Of a DNA stretch of 13,964 nt, positions 1 through 8,790 are shown one piece after another. How positions within the stretch are numbered: position 1 is the stretch's first letter; every line of letters begins with the position of its first letter. This stretch comes from Synura sp. LO234KE (Eukaryota; Sar; Synurophyceae; Synurales; Mallomonadaceae): contig VKHC01000274.1 in assembly GCA_015143735.1 (NCBI GenBank), positions 1 to 13,964 on the forward strand, in the 5' to 3' direction. A program made the position numbers and the translations under genes. The notes beneath the pieces are model-generated. The model searched no databases. It had not been told where the DNA came from and was given only the letters and a program-made list of their open reading frames with translations.

Positions 1-56
1 AAAATCGTCGAGCAACAGGCAGGCTGCCTCTGCCGAAGGTGACTAATACCACGCAG

Positions 57-261
57 AAGAGTCCAGCGGGTCGGTTTCGCCTTCCAATATGAACAGCAAC
101 GCATCCCCTGGTGAGTGTGTTGCTTTAAAAGTGCAATCAACAGTCGTCTTCCTTTTGCAGAAACAAGTCGAAGAGTCGCGCTGCTGCTCAAAGTGACGAG
201 CTATCCCGACGAGAGCGAGAACAGCAATGTACAATTCCAATCCAATACGCTCCGTTTATAA
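57..261 (+). CDS. Probable 3' terminal exons of an unidentified host gene (partial, one intron)
   Basis: I do not recognise the product. The call rests on splicing: removing the intron at 111-160 joins two segments in one frame (gca tcc cct + gaa aca agt), which stays open to a TAA at 259-261. The short tail begins around EESSGSVSPSN, passes NASPETSRRVALLLK across the junction, and ends in NVQFQSNTLRL. It is serine-rich and low in complexity, with no domain visible. The same frame has a TAA at 44-46, so the exon probably begins after an acceptor at 54-56 (CAG), preceded by a branch-like ctaat at 43-47. The donor of that intron would lie outside the window. An alternative is an uninterrupted 65-codon ATG frame on the minus strand (240 to 43), which starts with a hydrophobic stretch (MELYIAVLALVG). 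I prefer the spliced plus-strand model because both splice sites are strong, but without transcripts either could be right. Confidence 0.35.
111..160 (+). other. Spliceosomal intron, 50 bp
   Basis: The sequence starts gtgagtgtgt and ends cgtcttccttttgcag, giving a near-consensus GTGAGT donor and a pyrimidine-rich tract running into TTTTGCAG. The exon side of the donor reads CTG. Excision restores an open frame between the flanking exons. The length fits the very short introns of many fungi and protists. No perfect branch-point motif is evident. This is the main direct evidence that the window is eukaryotic nuclear DNA. Confidence 0.55.
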
Positions 262-487
262 ATCGAAACAGGAAGAGTTCCAGTGTGTGTCTACGATCTC
301 AGAAGGAAGTCCTTGATTTTTGCTGAAATATTCCTACTCAGTGCCATATTAACAGATTCATCTTCAAAATTGAGACTTGTAGCGGGATTAGGATTTAAGT
401 TGTATGTATCAAACTGATTTCCTGAAGAGTTGGATATTGGAGAATGAAATAGCAAAGGATTAGCGCCAAATCATTTTTATGCAGAGT

Positions 488-724
488 TTAGGTTCGTAGT
501 TTATTCCTCCAGTGTCCAAAACCAGATATGTATACTAAAGATGAGCTAAAAGTTCCTAGATATTCGCCGCGATTTGAGCCTTCGTGAAGACCTGCAGCAC
601 TGAATGCAATGAACTCGTACTTTTTCCAGAAAAAGCTCCTAGGGTCCCTGGCTTCGACCCGGATCTCTGCGCTGCCGTTAAGGTTTAAAAAAATTACAGG
701 GGTCATGTTTCCTATAGGTTTCAA
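488..724 (-). CDS. Possible small or exon-like reading frame, 78 codons, unidentified
   Basis: An uninterrupted frame runs from an ATG at 724 to a TAA at 488. It begins MKPIGNMTPVIFLNLNG and continues through ARDPRSFFWKKYEF to GHWRNKLRT. The patch 580-680 is richer in G and C than its surroundings, as an exon might be. No domain is recognised. Possible acceptor-like CAG and TAG sites lie just upstream on the minus strand (for example ctattaacag near 760), so it might be a terminal exon. In 2.9 kb of intergenic DNA a 78-codon frame can arise by chance, so confidence is low. Confidence 0.18.
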   Translation of the reverse strand: MKPIGNMTPVIFLNLNGSAEIRVEARDPRSFFWKKYEFIAFSAAGLHEGSNRGEYLGTFSSSLVYISGFGHWRNKLRT

Positions 725-1033
725 AGTTCACTCGGAAAAGTTGAAGACTAATATTAACTAGCCTGTTAATAGCACAGGCAAAAGAAATTTTAATTTTTAA
801 CACCCGCTGTGGGACTCTATTGACTTTATATCGTGGACGTTTGTCGACCGCCGATTTAATGTTGTTCTCATGATAAACGTGTTTGCAGTTATTTAGCAAT
901 ATTAATAAATAAATAAAAGCTCATTAAAGCAATATGAGCTCATAAAAAAATAATATCTCCGGTACTTTGGAGAATTGAGCAAGGCTAGATTATAAAGCAA
1001 AAAAGTGCAGAAAAAGATTTACGCTAATAGAAA

Positions 1034-1335
1034 GTGTTCCTATTGTACCGTTAGAGTACCGCCTAAAGTGCTCTAAATTATTACTTTAAAGCCTCCTAGA
1101 GTCTCATCTCGTGAAGGCTCAAGTTTCTTGTACTTTAGTAAAACTTTAGCGAGTACTATAGATAGGAAAACTGAAAAAAATAAAAGTTTTGCTTCAGCGA
1201 CGTACTAAGTAATACCTTAGAACTCAAAATTTTACTTTAAATTTTAAAGTTTTATAATAGCATTCCTATAGTACGTCATAACACCACACTTTAGCGGACA
1301 CTTTCATGGATACTTCGTTCGTTTCTTACCGTATA
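1034..1335. repeat. Imperfect inverted-repeat region, possible decayed MITE
   Basis: Related motifs recur in both orientations. GACGTACT at 1199-1206 pairs perfectly with AGTACGTC at 1270-1277. TTCCTATAGTAC near 1264 has an interrupted reverse copy (gtactatagataggaa) near 1155. The left edge, read in reverse (gcactttaggcggtac), resembles cactttagcggacac near 1285. ACTTTAAA-T-TTTAAAGT at 1234-1250 is a near-perfect palindrome. There is no coding capacity. A degenerate MITE of about 300 bp would explain this, but AT-rich DNA also gives such matches by chance and no target duplication was found. Confidence 0.2.
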
Positions 1336-1602
1336 GGAGAGCACAGTTGTAAAAGAATCAAACAAATTGTGTTATGCAGACCCTGACGAAGCTACCATCA
1401 CATCTTGCCTCATTTTGATCCTCCAGGCTAGCGCCATATGCATGTCCACACCTAAGTTCAAGTAAGAATAATCTGTGATTGTTGCTGTTGAATAACAAGT
1501 TTCTTATCTACAAGGCTTCGATGGAAGTCCAAAACCTGCGAGGCTAGAAAACAAGAAAGTTAATCCTATAGCAGCACATCGTTGAAAATCCTTAGCAGTC
1601 AC

Positions 1603-1657
1603 AGCTGCAGGCCAATAACTAAGTTTTACGTTAAAAAAAAAAGCTGCAGGCCAATAA
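1603..1657. repeat. 16-bp direct repeats bracketing a 23-bp A-tailed insert
   Basis: The sequence agctgcaggccaataa occurs at 1603-1618 and again, identically, at 1642-1657. Between the copies lie 23 bases (ctaagttttacgtta then a run of A). Counting the first base of the second repeat, the A run spans 1633-1642. A long perfect duplication around a short segment with a 3' A run is what target-primed reverse transcription leaves when an extremely 5'-truncated transcript is inserted. Replication slippage producing a local duplication is the other explanation. Confidence 0.5.
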
Positions 1658-2126
1658 TTACCACGTGCCTCATATTTTGAACACTAGTAGGTCCCAAGTA
1701 TACTTAAGCACATACAGCAAAATGAGATTATAACAGAAAAATATTCATTTTCTACAGCTAATATTAAGAATGAGGATGCTGGCTTGTGATTCAAGACTTC
1801 CCTGATGACTGTAGGTGGATTTATTAGTGTATTAGAAGGGAATAATAACAGTACTCATCATAAGCAATTAGAAAAAATTGACAATAATTCTTCTTGAGCA
1901 GATAGCGCTTTGAGTCTTTAACGTTTAAAGATAAGTAAAGTTTATTGCATCATTTCGTGAGCTAGTGATGCTCAGCTGGACCTAGATAATACCAAGCATG
2001 TTTCTCGTGAAGTAGGCGAGCTATTAGAAAAGCACGCCTCCTTGATCTTTGTATATTTAAAATGCAAGTGAACTACTATTTTATATTCAAAACAGCAATA
2101 TGCATAAGTTTGTCAGTTCTGACACC

Positions 2127-2180
2127 GGATTAGCTTCCTACGGACAAGCTTCCCGCGGATAAGCTTCCCACGGATAGCAT
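2127..2180. repeat. 15-bp minisatellite, about 3.5 copies
   Basis: Three full units are visible: ggattagcttcctac (2127-2141), ggacaagcttcccgc (2142-2156) and ggataagcttcccac (2157-2171), followed by a partial unit starting ggatagcat. The consensus is GGAYWAGCTTCCYRC. Each unit contains AGCTTCC. The period is a multiple of three, so the plus strand reads as a repeating SFPRI-type peptide and the minus strand as GKLIR-type repeats. No start codon or longer frame supports translation here. Confidence 0.75.
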
Positions 2181-2453
2181 AACCAAGAAGCACTAATATA
2201 GATCCCTAAATAATATTAATTTATTGATCGAAACGTTTCAAAATCAAGCTCAAGGAAAATAGAAGTTGTTTTTATATTTATCGTTTAACTTTCTTATTAT
2301 ATGATTTCTTACTTTTTGTTATCGGACAAAACAATCTGGTAAAAAAGAAAGAAACATTTCGATGCTCCACCAATTTGGCTCATATGGGTGCTTAGTGATT
2401 GATTTGTTCGCATGTTTTTCTCTAAGCTAAGTATATCTTAAAAAAAATACATA

Positions 2454-2473
2454 GCTATCTTGGTTAAGATAGC
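2454..2473. repeat. Small hairpin, 8-bp perfect stem
   Basis: gctatctt (2454-2461) and aagatagc (2466-2473) are perfect reverse complements around a GGTT loop. There is no T-run on either side that would suggest a terminator. Its role is unknown. Confidence 0.5.
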
Positions 2474-2592
2474 AGAATCCAAAATGTCAAAACGCTCAGC
2501 TTAATTATCAGCAAGACTTATATAGGTCTTTATCTCAAGTCGATTGTGGACTAGTACATAAAAGCAGATGTAAATTTGTATCTTAGGAAGGC

Positions 2593-2616
2593 ACTTATCA
2601 CCCATGAGTGATAAGT
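2593..2616. repeat. Small hairpin, 9-bp perfect stem
   Basis: acttatcac (2593-2601) and gtgataagt (2608-2616) are perfect reverse complements around a six-base loop (ccatga). This is the longest clean stem in the intergenic region. Its role is unknown. Confidence 0.5.
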
Positions 2617-2672
2617 AGCTCGTCAAGATATTATAAAACGCATGTACATGGCACACTCCCTCTTCCTTCTTG

Positions 2673-2690
2673 ATGAGTTTTACAACTCAT
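2673..2690. repeat. Small hairpin, 7-bp perfect stem
   Basis: atgagtt (2673-2679) and aactcat (2684-2690) are perfect reverse complements around a TTAC loop. Third of three hairpins within about 240 bp. Confidence 0.4.
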
Positions 2691-3254
2691 GAAGTACTTT
2701 TGGAATCATTTATCATGTACAGGTATCAATAATCAATCTTGTGTGCGCGAAGGTATTCGTGTAATTTAGTATTATGTCTTGGATCAGCATAAGGTTGCCA
2801 TGTTTCATCTTATTCACCACCCGAAACTGTAACGTTTTCCGTGAAGCTTTAATACCAGAGTGGTCAACGATAAATACGTCCTATGCCTGACTGTCGCGCT
2901 TAGCAGTTTGTTTGGGGATGTCCTAATTTTCATATTAGAATGAACGGAGTCTTGACATGGGGTAATTCATCTGTTTTACAACTAACCAAGTTCTGAAGCA
3001 CAATCTTCCTTTGCTTGGAAGAGCTCACGACCCTCATTAAACCCATATTAGGAGCGTGTAATGTAGCTTGGGGCCTTATGATATTCTAGGTAACCAACGG
3101 AAAAGAGTTAATCGGAAATGATGTTTGTGAGTCGACATGTGTTTATCGTCTTTAACCTCTTGCGTCACTCTTGCTGTGTGAATGAGTTCCAATCAGCCTC
3201 GTCTCCCCGAGCTCCACCTTCACCTCCACCTCCACCGATGGCACCGGCTCTATT

Positions 3255-3870
3255 AAGGTTGGCAGCAGCGTCATCATCATCAATGATCGCTGGGGGCCTT
3301 CGCTGGTCTATTTCATTATGGGCAGACGAAGCCATTATGGGCACAACCCGAGGTCGCCTCCAAATCCTTGCAACCCACTGGCCGATAACGTCCCCGCTTT
3401 CCAGTGGCTCAACCGAAGAAGCAGAAGAGAGGATCCGGCGTGGACTTTATCATCGCCTGACTTCATGCCTTAAGTCAGCCAAGTCCACCGATTCTCCACT
3501 CTTGTACGTCCAATCCACCATCCAGCTTTGGATGCACCGACATGTGTCGAGGGGTGACTTCAATTGCTGCTGGGATGGTCGCTCTGAAGGGGTTGGCTAC
3601 TCGGCACCACTCCGAGACTGGGCTGAAGCCATACGTTATTGCTCCCGTCCTTCCGATCCTGCCCATGACCCCGTGGTATTCATCACCAGGCCGTCTTCCA
3701 ACCTTCTGGAGGGGACTGAGATGATCACATCCTTCACACAAGCCCCTCCATGACCCCTTACCAATATGACACGGGCTCTGCGGCAGGGCTCTGGCTCGGT
3801 ATGTCTGGCCACTGTCCAGTGGTGGCATCTTACAGTGGTCTCCTTGCACGGGGGTCCCGTCATCGGTTCG
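3255..3870 (+). pseudogene. AP-type endonuclease domain of LINE A (broken)
   Basis: In LINEs this domain nicks target DNA to prime reverse transcription. The readable signal starts in one frame with VGSSVIIINDRWGPSLVYF (3258-3314) and then shifts frame. It continues with ILATHWP (3364-3384) and RGDFNCCWDGR (from 3550), whose GDFN box holds metal-binding Asp and Asn. GTE followed by DHIL near 3717-3735 needs a one-base shift. The C-terminal catalytic box reads SGH at 3804-3812 where the family has SDH, so the catalytic Asp is now Gly while the His remains. The N-terminal LNVNG-type box found in element B is absent because of 5' truncation. The 3118-3753 frame starting MMFVSRH includes non-element sequence at its front and is not a real start. 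Confidence 0.8.
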
Positions 3871-4099
3871 CCCGCTCGTACAGTCAGGCCCGCTCACTTC
3901 ATGTAAGTTGCTTCCGTCCGTCCCCCAAAAAGGGAGGGGCCGTGAGGAGATTTTGAAGGTCCGCCTGGACCCGCTCGCGCCGAGGGAACGTCCGCAGCGT
4001 CTGCCAGACGCACTTGCTATGTATCGGGTCAGTCGCCATCAGTGATGGGAATGTTTAGGGAGGAGTAGTGCCTGCAAAAATCGTCAAAGGAGCCGTGAA

Positions 4100-4660
4100 G
4101 AATTGATGATTTGCTGTGTCTGTGCGACGCTTCGGGAGATATCCATGTTGGTTAAGAGAAAGAACTCCATACTTCTGGAGGAACGTCGTAATTCGCTTGA
4201 CTATAAGTCCTGTTCACAACTTTCGAAGTACCTCTATAAGCACAGGTCTCATGTCTTGAATCTTGTCCGAAGTTCCCTTCGGGATAGGAACAAGCCATTA
4301 CCACTTCCAAGCATCCGAGGTATGATTTTGGGTCCGCATGGTGACAAGGCAATTATAGGCTTCGGAGACCAGATGTCGGGGGATAAGTTCTGAACGTGTT
4401 TGTATTGGAGCCCGGAGAGGCCTCCAGAGGAATGCCCCGCTTTGTCATGCGAGATTACAGTAAATTCATAGCACCGGCCTCACCCCTTAAGAGTGGCGCA
4501 ACCAGAATGTCTCAAATATTTACAGTCTTCGTCTCGCGGCTCTCAGCACGTTTAAACTTCTTCGCGCAAACCTGCATGGCAGAAAGCCCAACAAATCCTC
4601 GATCGGGTGTCTATCCACATCGCAACGCGCAAAGAAAATATTCTCGTGGCTGACCCCAAA
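4100..4660 (+). pseudogene. Linker between endonuclease and reverse transcriptase of LINE A
   Basis: This stretch holds element coding sequence with no named domain. A frame at 4103-4393 reads through LVKRKNSILLEERR and LSKYLYKHRS, a basic, helical-looking segment such as often precedes LINE reverse transcriptases. After TGA at 4391-4393 the signal moves to the frame containing LEPGEASRGMPRFVMRD (to about 4480), then to others. One frame near 4577-4680 (WQKAQQILDRV ... ADPKPLEKCRRGK) closes at a TGA. Each segment is plausible element protein, joined only by shifts. Confidence 0.55.
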
Positions 4661-5680
4661 CCTCTGGAGAAGTGCCGCCGTGGAAAGTGAGGGACGCGAC
4701 GGTTTTTCCCTACTCCTGGACAGTATTACCCCCATTTGTGCAATCGCTTCGGAAGTGGACAAATACCCACGCGCCGCTGGATACGGATCCCATAGAGGGC
4801 CGCAAATATCGTGCTCCCAAAGACGGCCTGGGACGACCGACGCTCTCTCTACGGCTGCTCCTAAGACATGAAGAAGGCCTTCGACTCTGTATCCAAGCCA
4901 CTCATTCTCCTCTGCTGGCAGCGCCTTGGAGTTCCTAATGATATCGCCCACTGGCTCATCCACCAGGACGATGCGGGTAACACAATTGTCCGCACCCCCT
5001 ATACCCTGGAGCTATGGGATATTGAAGTGATTGATTGCGTCCAACCCCTCTCCTTTAACGGTGACATTCACAGCCCCTTCACCTGGCTTGCAGTTTCGAC
5101 GACCTCTTGACGATGCTGGAGTAGACACCCTCTTCGTAACACTACTTCCTCTTTTGTCGTCCCGATCGATCTCTGCATATATAGCGCGAGGCCTTTGCTG
5201 ATGATCTCCAGTCCTTTAGGTTCACACTAGTAGGTCGAACCTCATCTCCACCTACGCCATGGTTTTCAACCTCTCGATCGCCTCGCACAAACGTCGGGCG
5301 TTCCACTTGCCCGGTCTGGCGCCCCAATAGCACTTACAGACCCACTCCATAAATATGTCTTTGTTCATGCCCCTGGCTGGATCCCACAACCCGTCTACCT
5401 GAAGTCCGAAGGTACCTTCAAATGTTTAGAGGGGGAATACCCCATAAACCCAGCAGACTCCACTTCCTTTACAGCTATGAAGCAGAAGCTGATCGTGGCT
5501 ATTCGTGCAATCTCCATTATGAAACCTTTGCTCGGGCAGTCAACGTTGTCATCTCCAAGTGCCTTAACAACCGGGGCGCCTACGTGGGAGCGCTCTCTTC
5601 CTGGTCTTTGGACCAGTGTGAAGCGTTCGACAAAATCTTTGCTACCGAAATTCACCTTGACCAAGAATGTGGGCGGCTGA
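4661..5680 (+). pseudogene. Reverse transcriptase domain of LINE A (broken)
   Basis: The domain would copy element RNA into DNA at the nicked target. Motif A is clear: KKAFDSV with the catalytic Asp at 4883-4885, followed by WQRLGVP and a block (HWLIHQDDAGNT) typical of LINE fingers and palm. Motif B is read as GDIHSPFTW (from 5060); the usual GQG before it has been damaged. A one-base loss near 5098 shifts the frame, after which FDDLLTMLE is readable. Motif C is AFADDL at 5191-5208, giving the FADD form with both metal-binding Asp residues intact. Downstream, LVVGLQ-like remnants are broken, then SEGTFKCLEGEYPIN (about 5405-5449) and a thumb-like block to SLPGLWTSVKRSTK follow, again with frame changes. 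At least three indels and several stops separate the blocks. Confidence 0.88.
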
Positions 5681-7799
5681 CTCTCTTATCCGCAGGGGCC
5701 ATCGTTTCCCCCCCGCCATCACTCCCCAGCTCATACGACCCGGTTACCGGGTCTCCAGCCTCATTGCCTGTGGTTGGAAAGGCAACGCGTGTCTTACCAA
5801 ACAGAGACCCCCCAACCGATCAAGCGTGTCTAACCCCCCTCATCAGTCCTTGGTGGGCTCACCTAGTCCGCGACACAAGTGGTCCCCTTCGAATTTGAAA
5901 TGCCTGCACGCGTTTCTTCTCTCCACGAATGATGACCTGATTACTTGGGACATTTTCTTCTCCCTCTTGTCCCGGCGTGAAGTTAACGGTCAGAAGCTCT
6001 TCAGGGGGCTCTTCATACACTTGCACTTGACACCGCTGTCCCCCTCCTCCCCGGGCAAGCTTTGCATTTCTCCTCCGACAGCTTTCTCGCTGGCTCTAGC
6101 ACAATTACACTAGTTATGTTCACCAACCTCTCACCCACAGCGTGGGGATACCTGCTCACTGTCCTATATTGACGATAGCAACTCCTAGCCTCTGCGACAT
6201 CGCCCCCAATCGGGACCATCATTTGCAACCCGTCGAGGCCTCAAGTGTACCACGGCTCTATGGCATCCCACGACTGGTTCCCAGAGATCTTTGGTACGCT
6301 TGCTGCCTGCGCGACTCTCCTCACTCTGGTCACCTCCAAAGGACACCCCGTATGGAGCTACCCCCGGAGCTTTTTCCTCCTTGGACGCCTTCCCCCATAA
6401 TGTAGCAATCTTCCGCTCGGTGCCCTTTCGTCCCCCGTCATATATGGGCCACTTTGGCCCGGCGACCCACCTAACCCTCCCCAAACCCGGTCTGTCCCTC
6501 TCCTTCGAGGGGTCCCGAACCACCCACGTCTACCTGGCGTTCTACTCAAACACGGGGTGCTCCCCCCTCCATCAAGCGGTCAACCACGGCGTGCATCAAC
6601 TGTGGTTGTCTCTCCTGCACACTGCTGACCATGTCTCGTGGACTTCCAACCTTTTTTGCGACAAGTTGGACAGAACCCAAGCTCGCCCTAAGTCTCAAGT
6701 GGTCCTCCTCATGGGCCTCAGAGCCTCATGGGAGCATCGAGCTCCCTTGGCAGACACCCTCCTAGTCCTCCACTTGCGGACCCTGCTCTGGTAAAGTCCC
6801 TCCGGTCTCCCCCGAGCACATTCTCCAGCGAGGTCACGGAGTGGCTTCACGCCAAGATTCAGCTCCTACTTTCCCCGCTCGTATCTCTTCAGCATACTGC
6901 ACCAGCCCCAACCCTCCCCGACGGTTGCGCTCTTACGGAGCTCGGAATGCACCTGGCTCAGTCCTACGTTCACTCAAGCATCACTCAATCGTCCAACTGT
7001 CTTTCGCCACAGGCGGCCTCCTCCCTCCAGAAGCTCTCCTTCACGAATCATCCCTCACCTACTACTTCCCAGTAGGAGCGCTCCTCGATTCCTGGTCCTG
7101 GCGGGACCTCCTCACGGGGGACCCCTACTGGTCCCGATCGAGCAACGGGTCCAGTGCCTCCGCCGTATCCATGCTCAGCGCGCCAGGGACCACAATCGCG
7201 CGCAGCGCCTTGACCCTCCCATCTGGGAAGACGTGACCATGAGCTTTGCCTCTCCAAAGTCCTTGACCTGCCCTGCCTTCCTTAAGGCTCCCGAAGCCAC
7301 TACGAGAAGCTTCTTCATGAGCGGCACTGAACAGTGGATCACAATTCATCCAAGGTAGCCACTACCTCCCTCGAGCGAATGACCCTCCCCACTTGCTCGC
7401 TCTGCTCATCACCCGACTGTCACGATGACTATACGCATGAGGCCATTGAAGCGGATCTGCTTGACTTCTCTTGCACCCTCGTCCCACGTATTGACGCGAT
7501 CTCGGAAGCCAGGAAGCATCTAAATATATCGAAGCCGTAGAAAACAGTGCCGAGGCGGACGCGATAACCCTTCGGGCCCTGCAGCGCAAGTACGAACCGC
7601 CCGATCAGGGAACCTAAAAAGTATTCTACGGCGGTGTCCGGTGAGGTCACGGCCCAGGTGCCTATACCTCCTGGAAAGAGGCCAAGCCGCACACCATAGG
7701 CATACGGAGTAACTCTGAGAGATTCAAATCGCGTCAAAAAGCTGAGAAGTATATCGCTCAGCCGACGAACCTAGGCCAAACTCCCTTCTACTCTTCGGA
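5681..7799 (+). pseudogene. Connection region of LINE A between reverse transcriptase and RNase H
   Basis: About 2.1 kb with the same composition and strand bias as the rest of the element. It contains only short open segments, for example 6291-6794 (167 codons, including VYLAFYSNTGCSPLHQAV) and 6841-7236. No catalytic domain, zinc knuckle or coiled coil could be recognised. The length is large for the gap between reverse transcriptase and RNase H in elements of this type, so it may hold a divergent extra domain or a nested insertion. Frames change too often to decide. Confidence 0.5.
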
Positions 7800-8508
7800 C
7801 GTTTTCATGCACACGGATGGCTCAGCCTCCCTGGACCCTGGTGCTTTGTCACCAGACCCCAAAACCCCTCCACTTCTCTTTGGGGCTCTGTGGTCACCGA
7901 TTGCACTGATTCGAACTGTATTGGTGCCCCCCCGTCCCACGGGCAACACCGGAGAGATCAGCGCGTTTTTCCGCCCTCTCCAATGGGTTCGAGATGTGAA
8001 CCGGACCTCCTCTCCTGTGGTCCGGTGGCGCATCAACCTCATCACCGACCGCGAGTATTGCGTACGACTCTTCGGAAAACTCCATCAAGCCTCGACGCAA
8101 CAAGCCTCTCATTCAGTGGGTGCGGTGCCTTCTCACTGCCATCCGCAGCCACCGCGACCTTGCCATCTCCTGGGCCAAAGCCCACGCGGGCCTTGCTACG
8201 CCTGAGGCGGTGGGTAACGCTACAGCGGACCATCTAGCTGCCAGAGGCAGAACTAGCTCAACCGGAGCGGCAACGGGTCCCCCTTCGGTCCCCCTCGGCG
8301 ACGCTCCTCGCGTGGCCTCTCAGACCCTCGTCGGCGACAGCAGCACCATCGTTCTCCCTCGCGAGTCCTGTGCCCATCCCATTTTGCCTTTCATCTCTCT
8401 GCCCCTCATCGGGACATAATTTTACGTGTCGCTCGAGTGTATCGCGACATCCCTCCTGCTACCATTGTTCTGATCCCTGTGGGTTCCGGGGACATCTTTC
8501 GGGAATAA
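7800..8508 (+). pseudogene. Type I RNase H domain and C-terminal tail of LINE A (one clear frameshift)
   Basis: RNase H removes the RNA strand of the RNA-DNA hybrid. The acidic active-site set can be read in order: Asp in HTDGSASLDP (7816-7818), Glu in TGEISAF (7954-7956), Asp in LITDREYCV (8047-8049), then after a one-base shift near 8080-8110 the His in SWAKAHAGLATPE (8183-8185) and the last Asp in GNATADHLAAR (8228-8230). The bridging frame reads SIKPRRNKPLIQWVRCL. This DEDD plus His layout is diagnostic of the cellular-type RNase H carried by some LINE clades. A further tail follows in another frame: APHRDIILRVARVYRDIPP ending FRE and TAA at 8506-8508. A possible Cys-containing start of this tail is too damaged to call a zinc finger. 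Confidence 0.85.
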
Positions 8509-8655
8509 ATGGCACATCCGGGTATAGGCACCCGGAGCTCCCCACTTGGTCACGGGGCTTGCCAGTTGGTACATGGGGAGTGGTTTTTTCGGCGGGGGGT
8601 GCGGCTTTGTCTCACTTATGTTAGTCTTCTAATTTTCCTCGCCGTAATAAACAGT
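8509..8655 (+). other. 3' UTR of LINE A with possible polyadenylation signal
   Basis: Noncoding tail after the last readable codon. AATAAA occurs at 8504-8509 (overlapping the stop) and at 8646-8651, just before composition returns to AT-rich flank. No A tail or short 3' microsatellite is evident, so the exact end could be a few tens of bases off. Confidence 0.4.
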
Positions 8656-8790
8656 AAGATTTTCAAGTAACAGCCTACATTCAATTTCATCGACTGAGAT
8701 TGTGATATAACAAACTAAATAATGGAACAGTGGATGAAAGGAAAGTTGCCTACTTCCTAAGCAGGCGGTATTTAAATTCAATAAGAGAAA

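Larger units (their letters stand above)
262..3184. other. AT-rich intergenic region, no convincing gene
   Basis: About 2.9 kb of AT-rich DNA lies between the left-edge gene and LINE element A. I see no long reading frame, rRNA or convincing tRNA here. It holds a weak minus-strand frame at 488-724, imperfect inverted repeats at about 1034-1335, a direct-repeat pair at 1603-1657, a 15-bp minisatellite at 2127-2180 and a cluster of hairpins at 2454-2690. The part from about 2640 to 3180 is slightly less AT-rich and could be old transposon debris, but no protein motif could be read from it. Confidence 0.6.
3185..8655 (+). mobile_element. LINE element A: 5'-truncated, decayed non-LTR retrotransposon
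   Basis: Composition changes sharply from AT-rich to GC- and pyrimidine-rich near 3185 and back near 8655. Inside, recognisable LINE domains appear in the expected order on the plus strand: AP-type endonuclease (about 3255-3870), linker, reverse transcriptase (about 4580-5680), long connection region, type I RNase H (about 7800-8260), a C-terminal tail ending near 8508 and a 3' UTR. The frame is broken many times, so the copy is dead. The N-terminal start of the endonuclease and anything before it are missing, as expected from 5' truncation during target-primed reverse transcription. I could not find a target-site duplication, so both edges are uncertain by tens of bases. Endonuclease motifs (LATHWP, GDFN..W.GR.EG.GYS) are shared with element B, placing both in one clade. 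Loss of frame is mostly by single-base indels. Confidence 0.88.

Noticed and set aside
39-56. An 18-nt intron (GT at 39 to AG at 56) that would remove the TAA at 44-46 and keep frame
   Set aside because: It would be far shorter than the 50-bp intron next to it. A branch-like ctaat at 43-47 fits better as the end of a longer intron whose donor lies outside the window.
2640-3180. A possible LTR or copia-type fragment between the intergenic DNA and element A
   Set aside because: The slightly higher GC and a TATA-like ctatataag on the minus strand near 2520 were suggestive, but I could read no protease, integrase or reverse transcriptase motif and no paired LTR.
3118-3258. The start codon at 3118 as a real gene start for the 211-codon plus-strand frame
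   Set aside because: The front is AT-rich flank and its early part conflicts with the true endonuclease frame (VGSSVIIINDRWGPS), which is offset here.
6185-8237. Many minus-strand frames across element A (for example 6185-6523, 7048-7349, 7788-8233)
   Set aside because: They lie opposite recognisable plus-strand LINE sequence and are rich in Arg and Gly, as expected of antisense shadows of pyrimidine-rich DNA.
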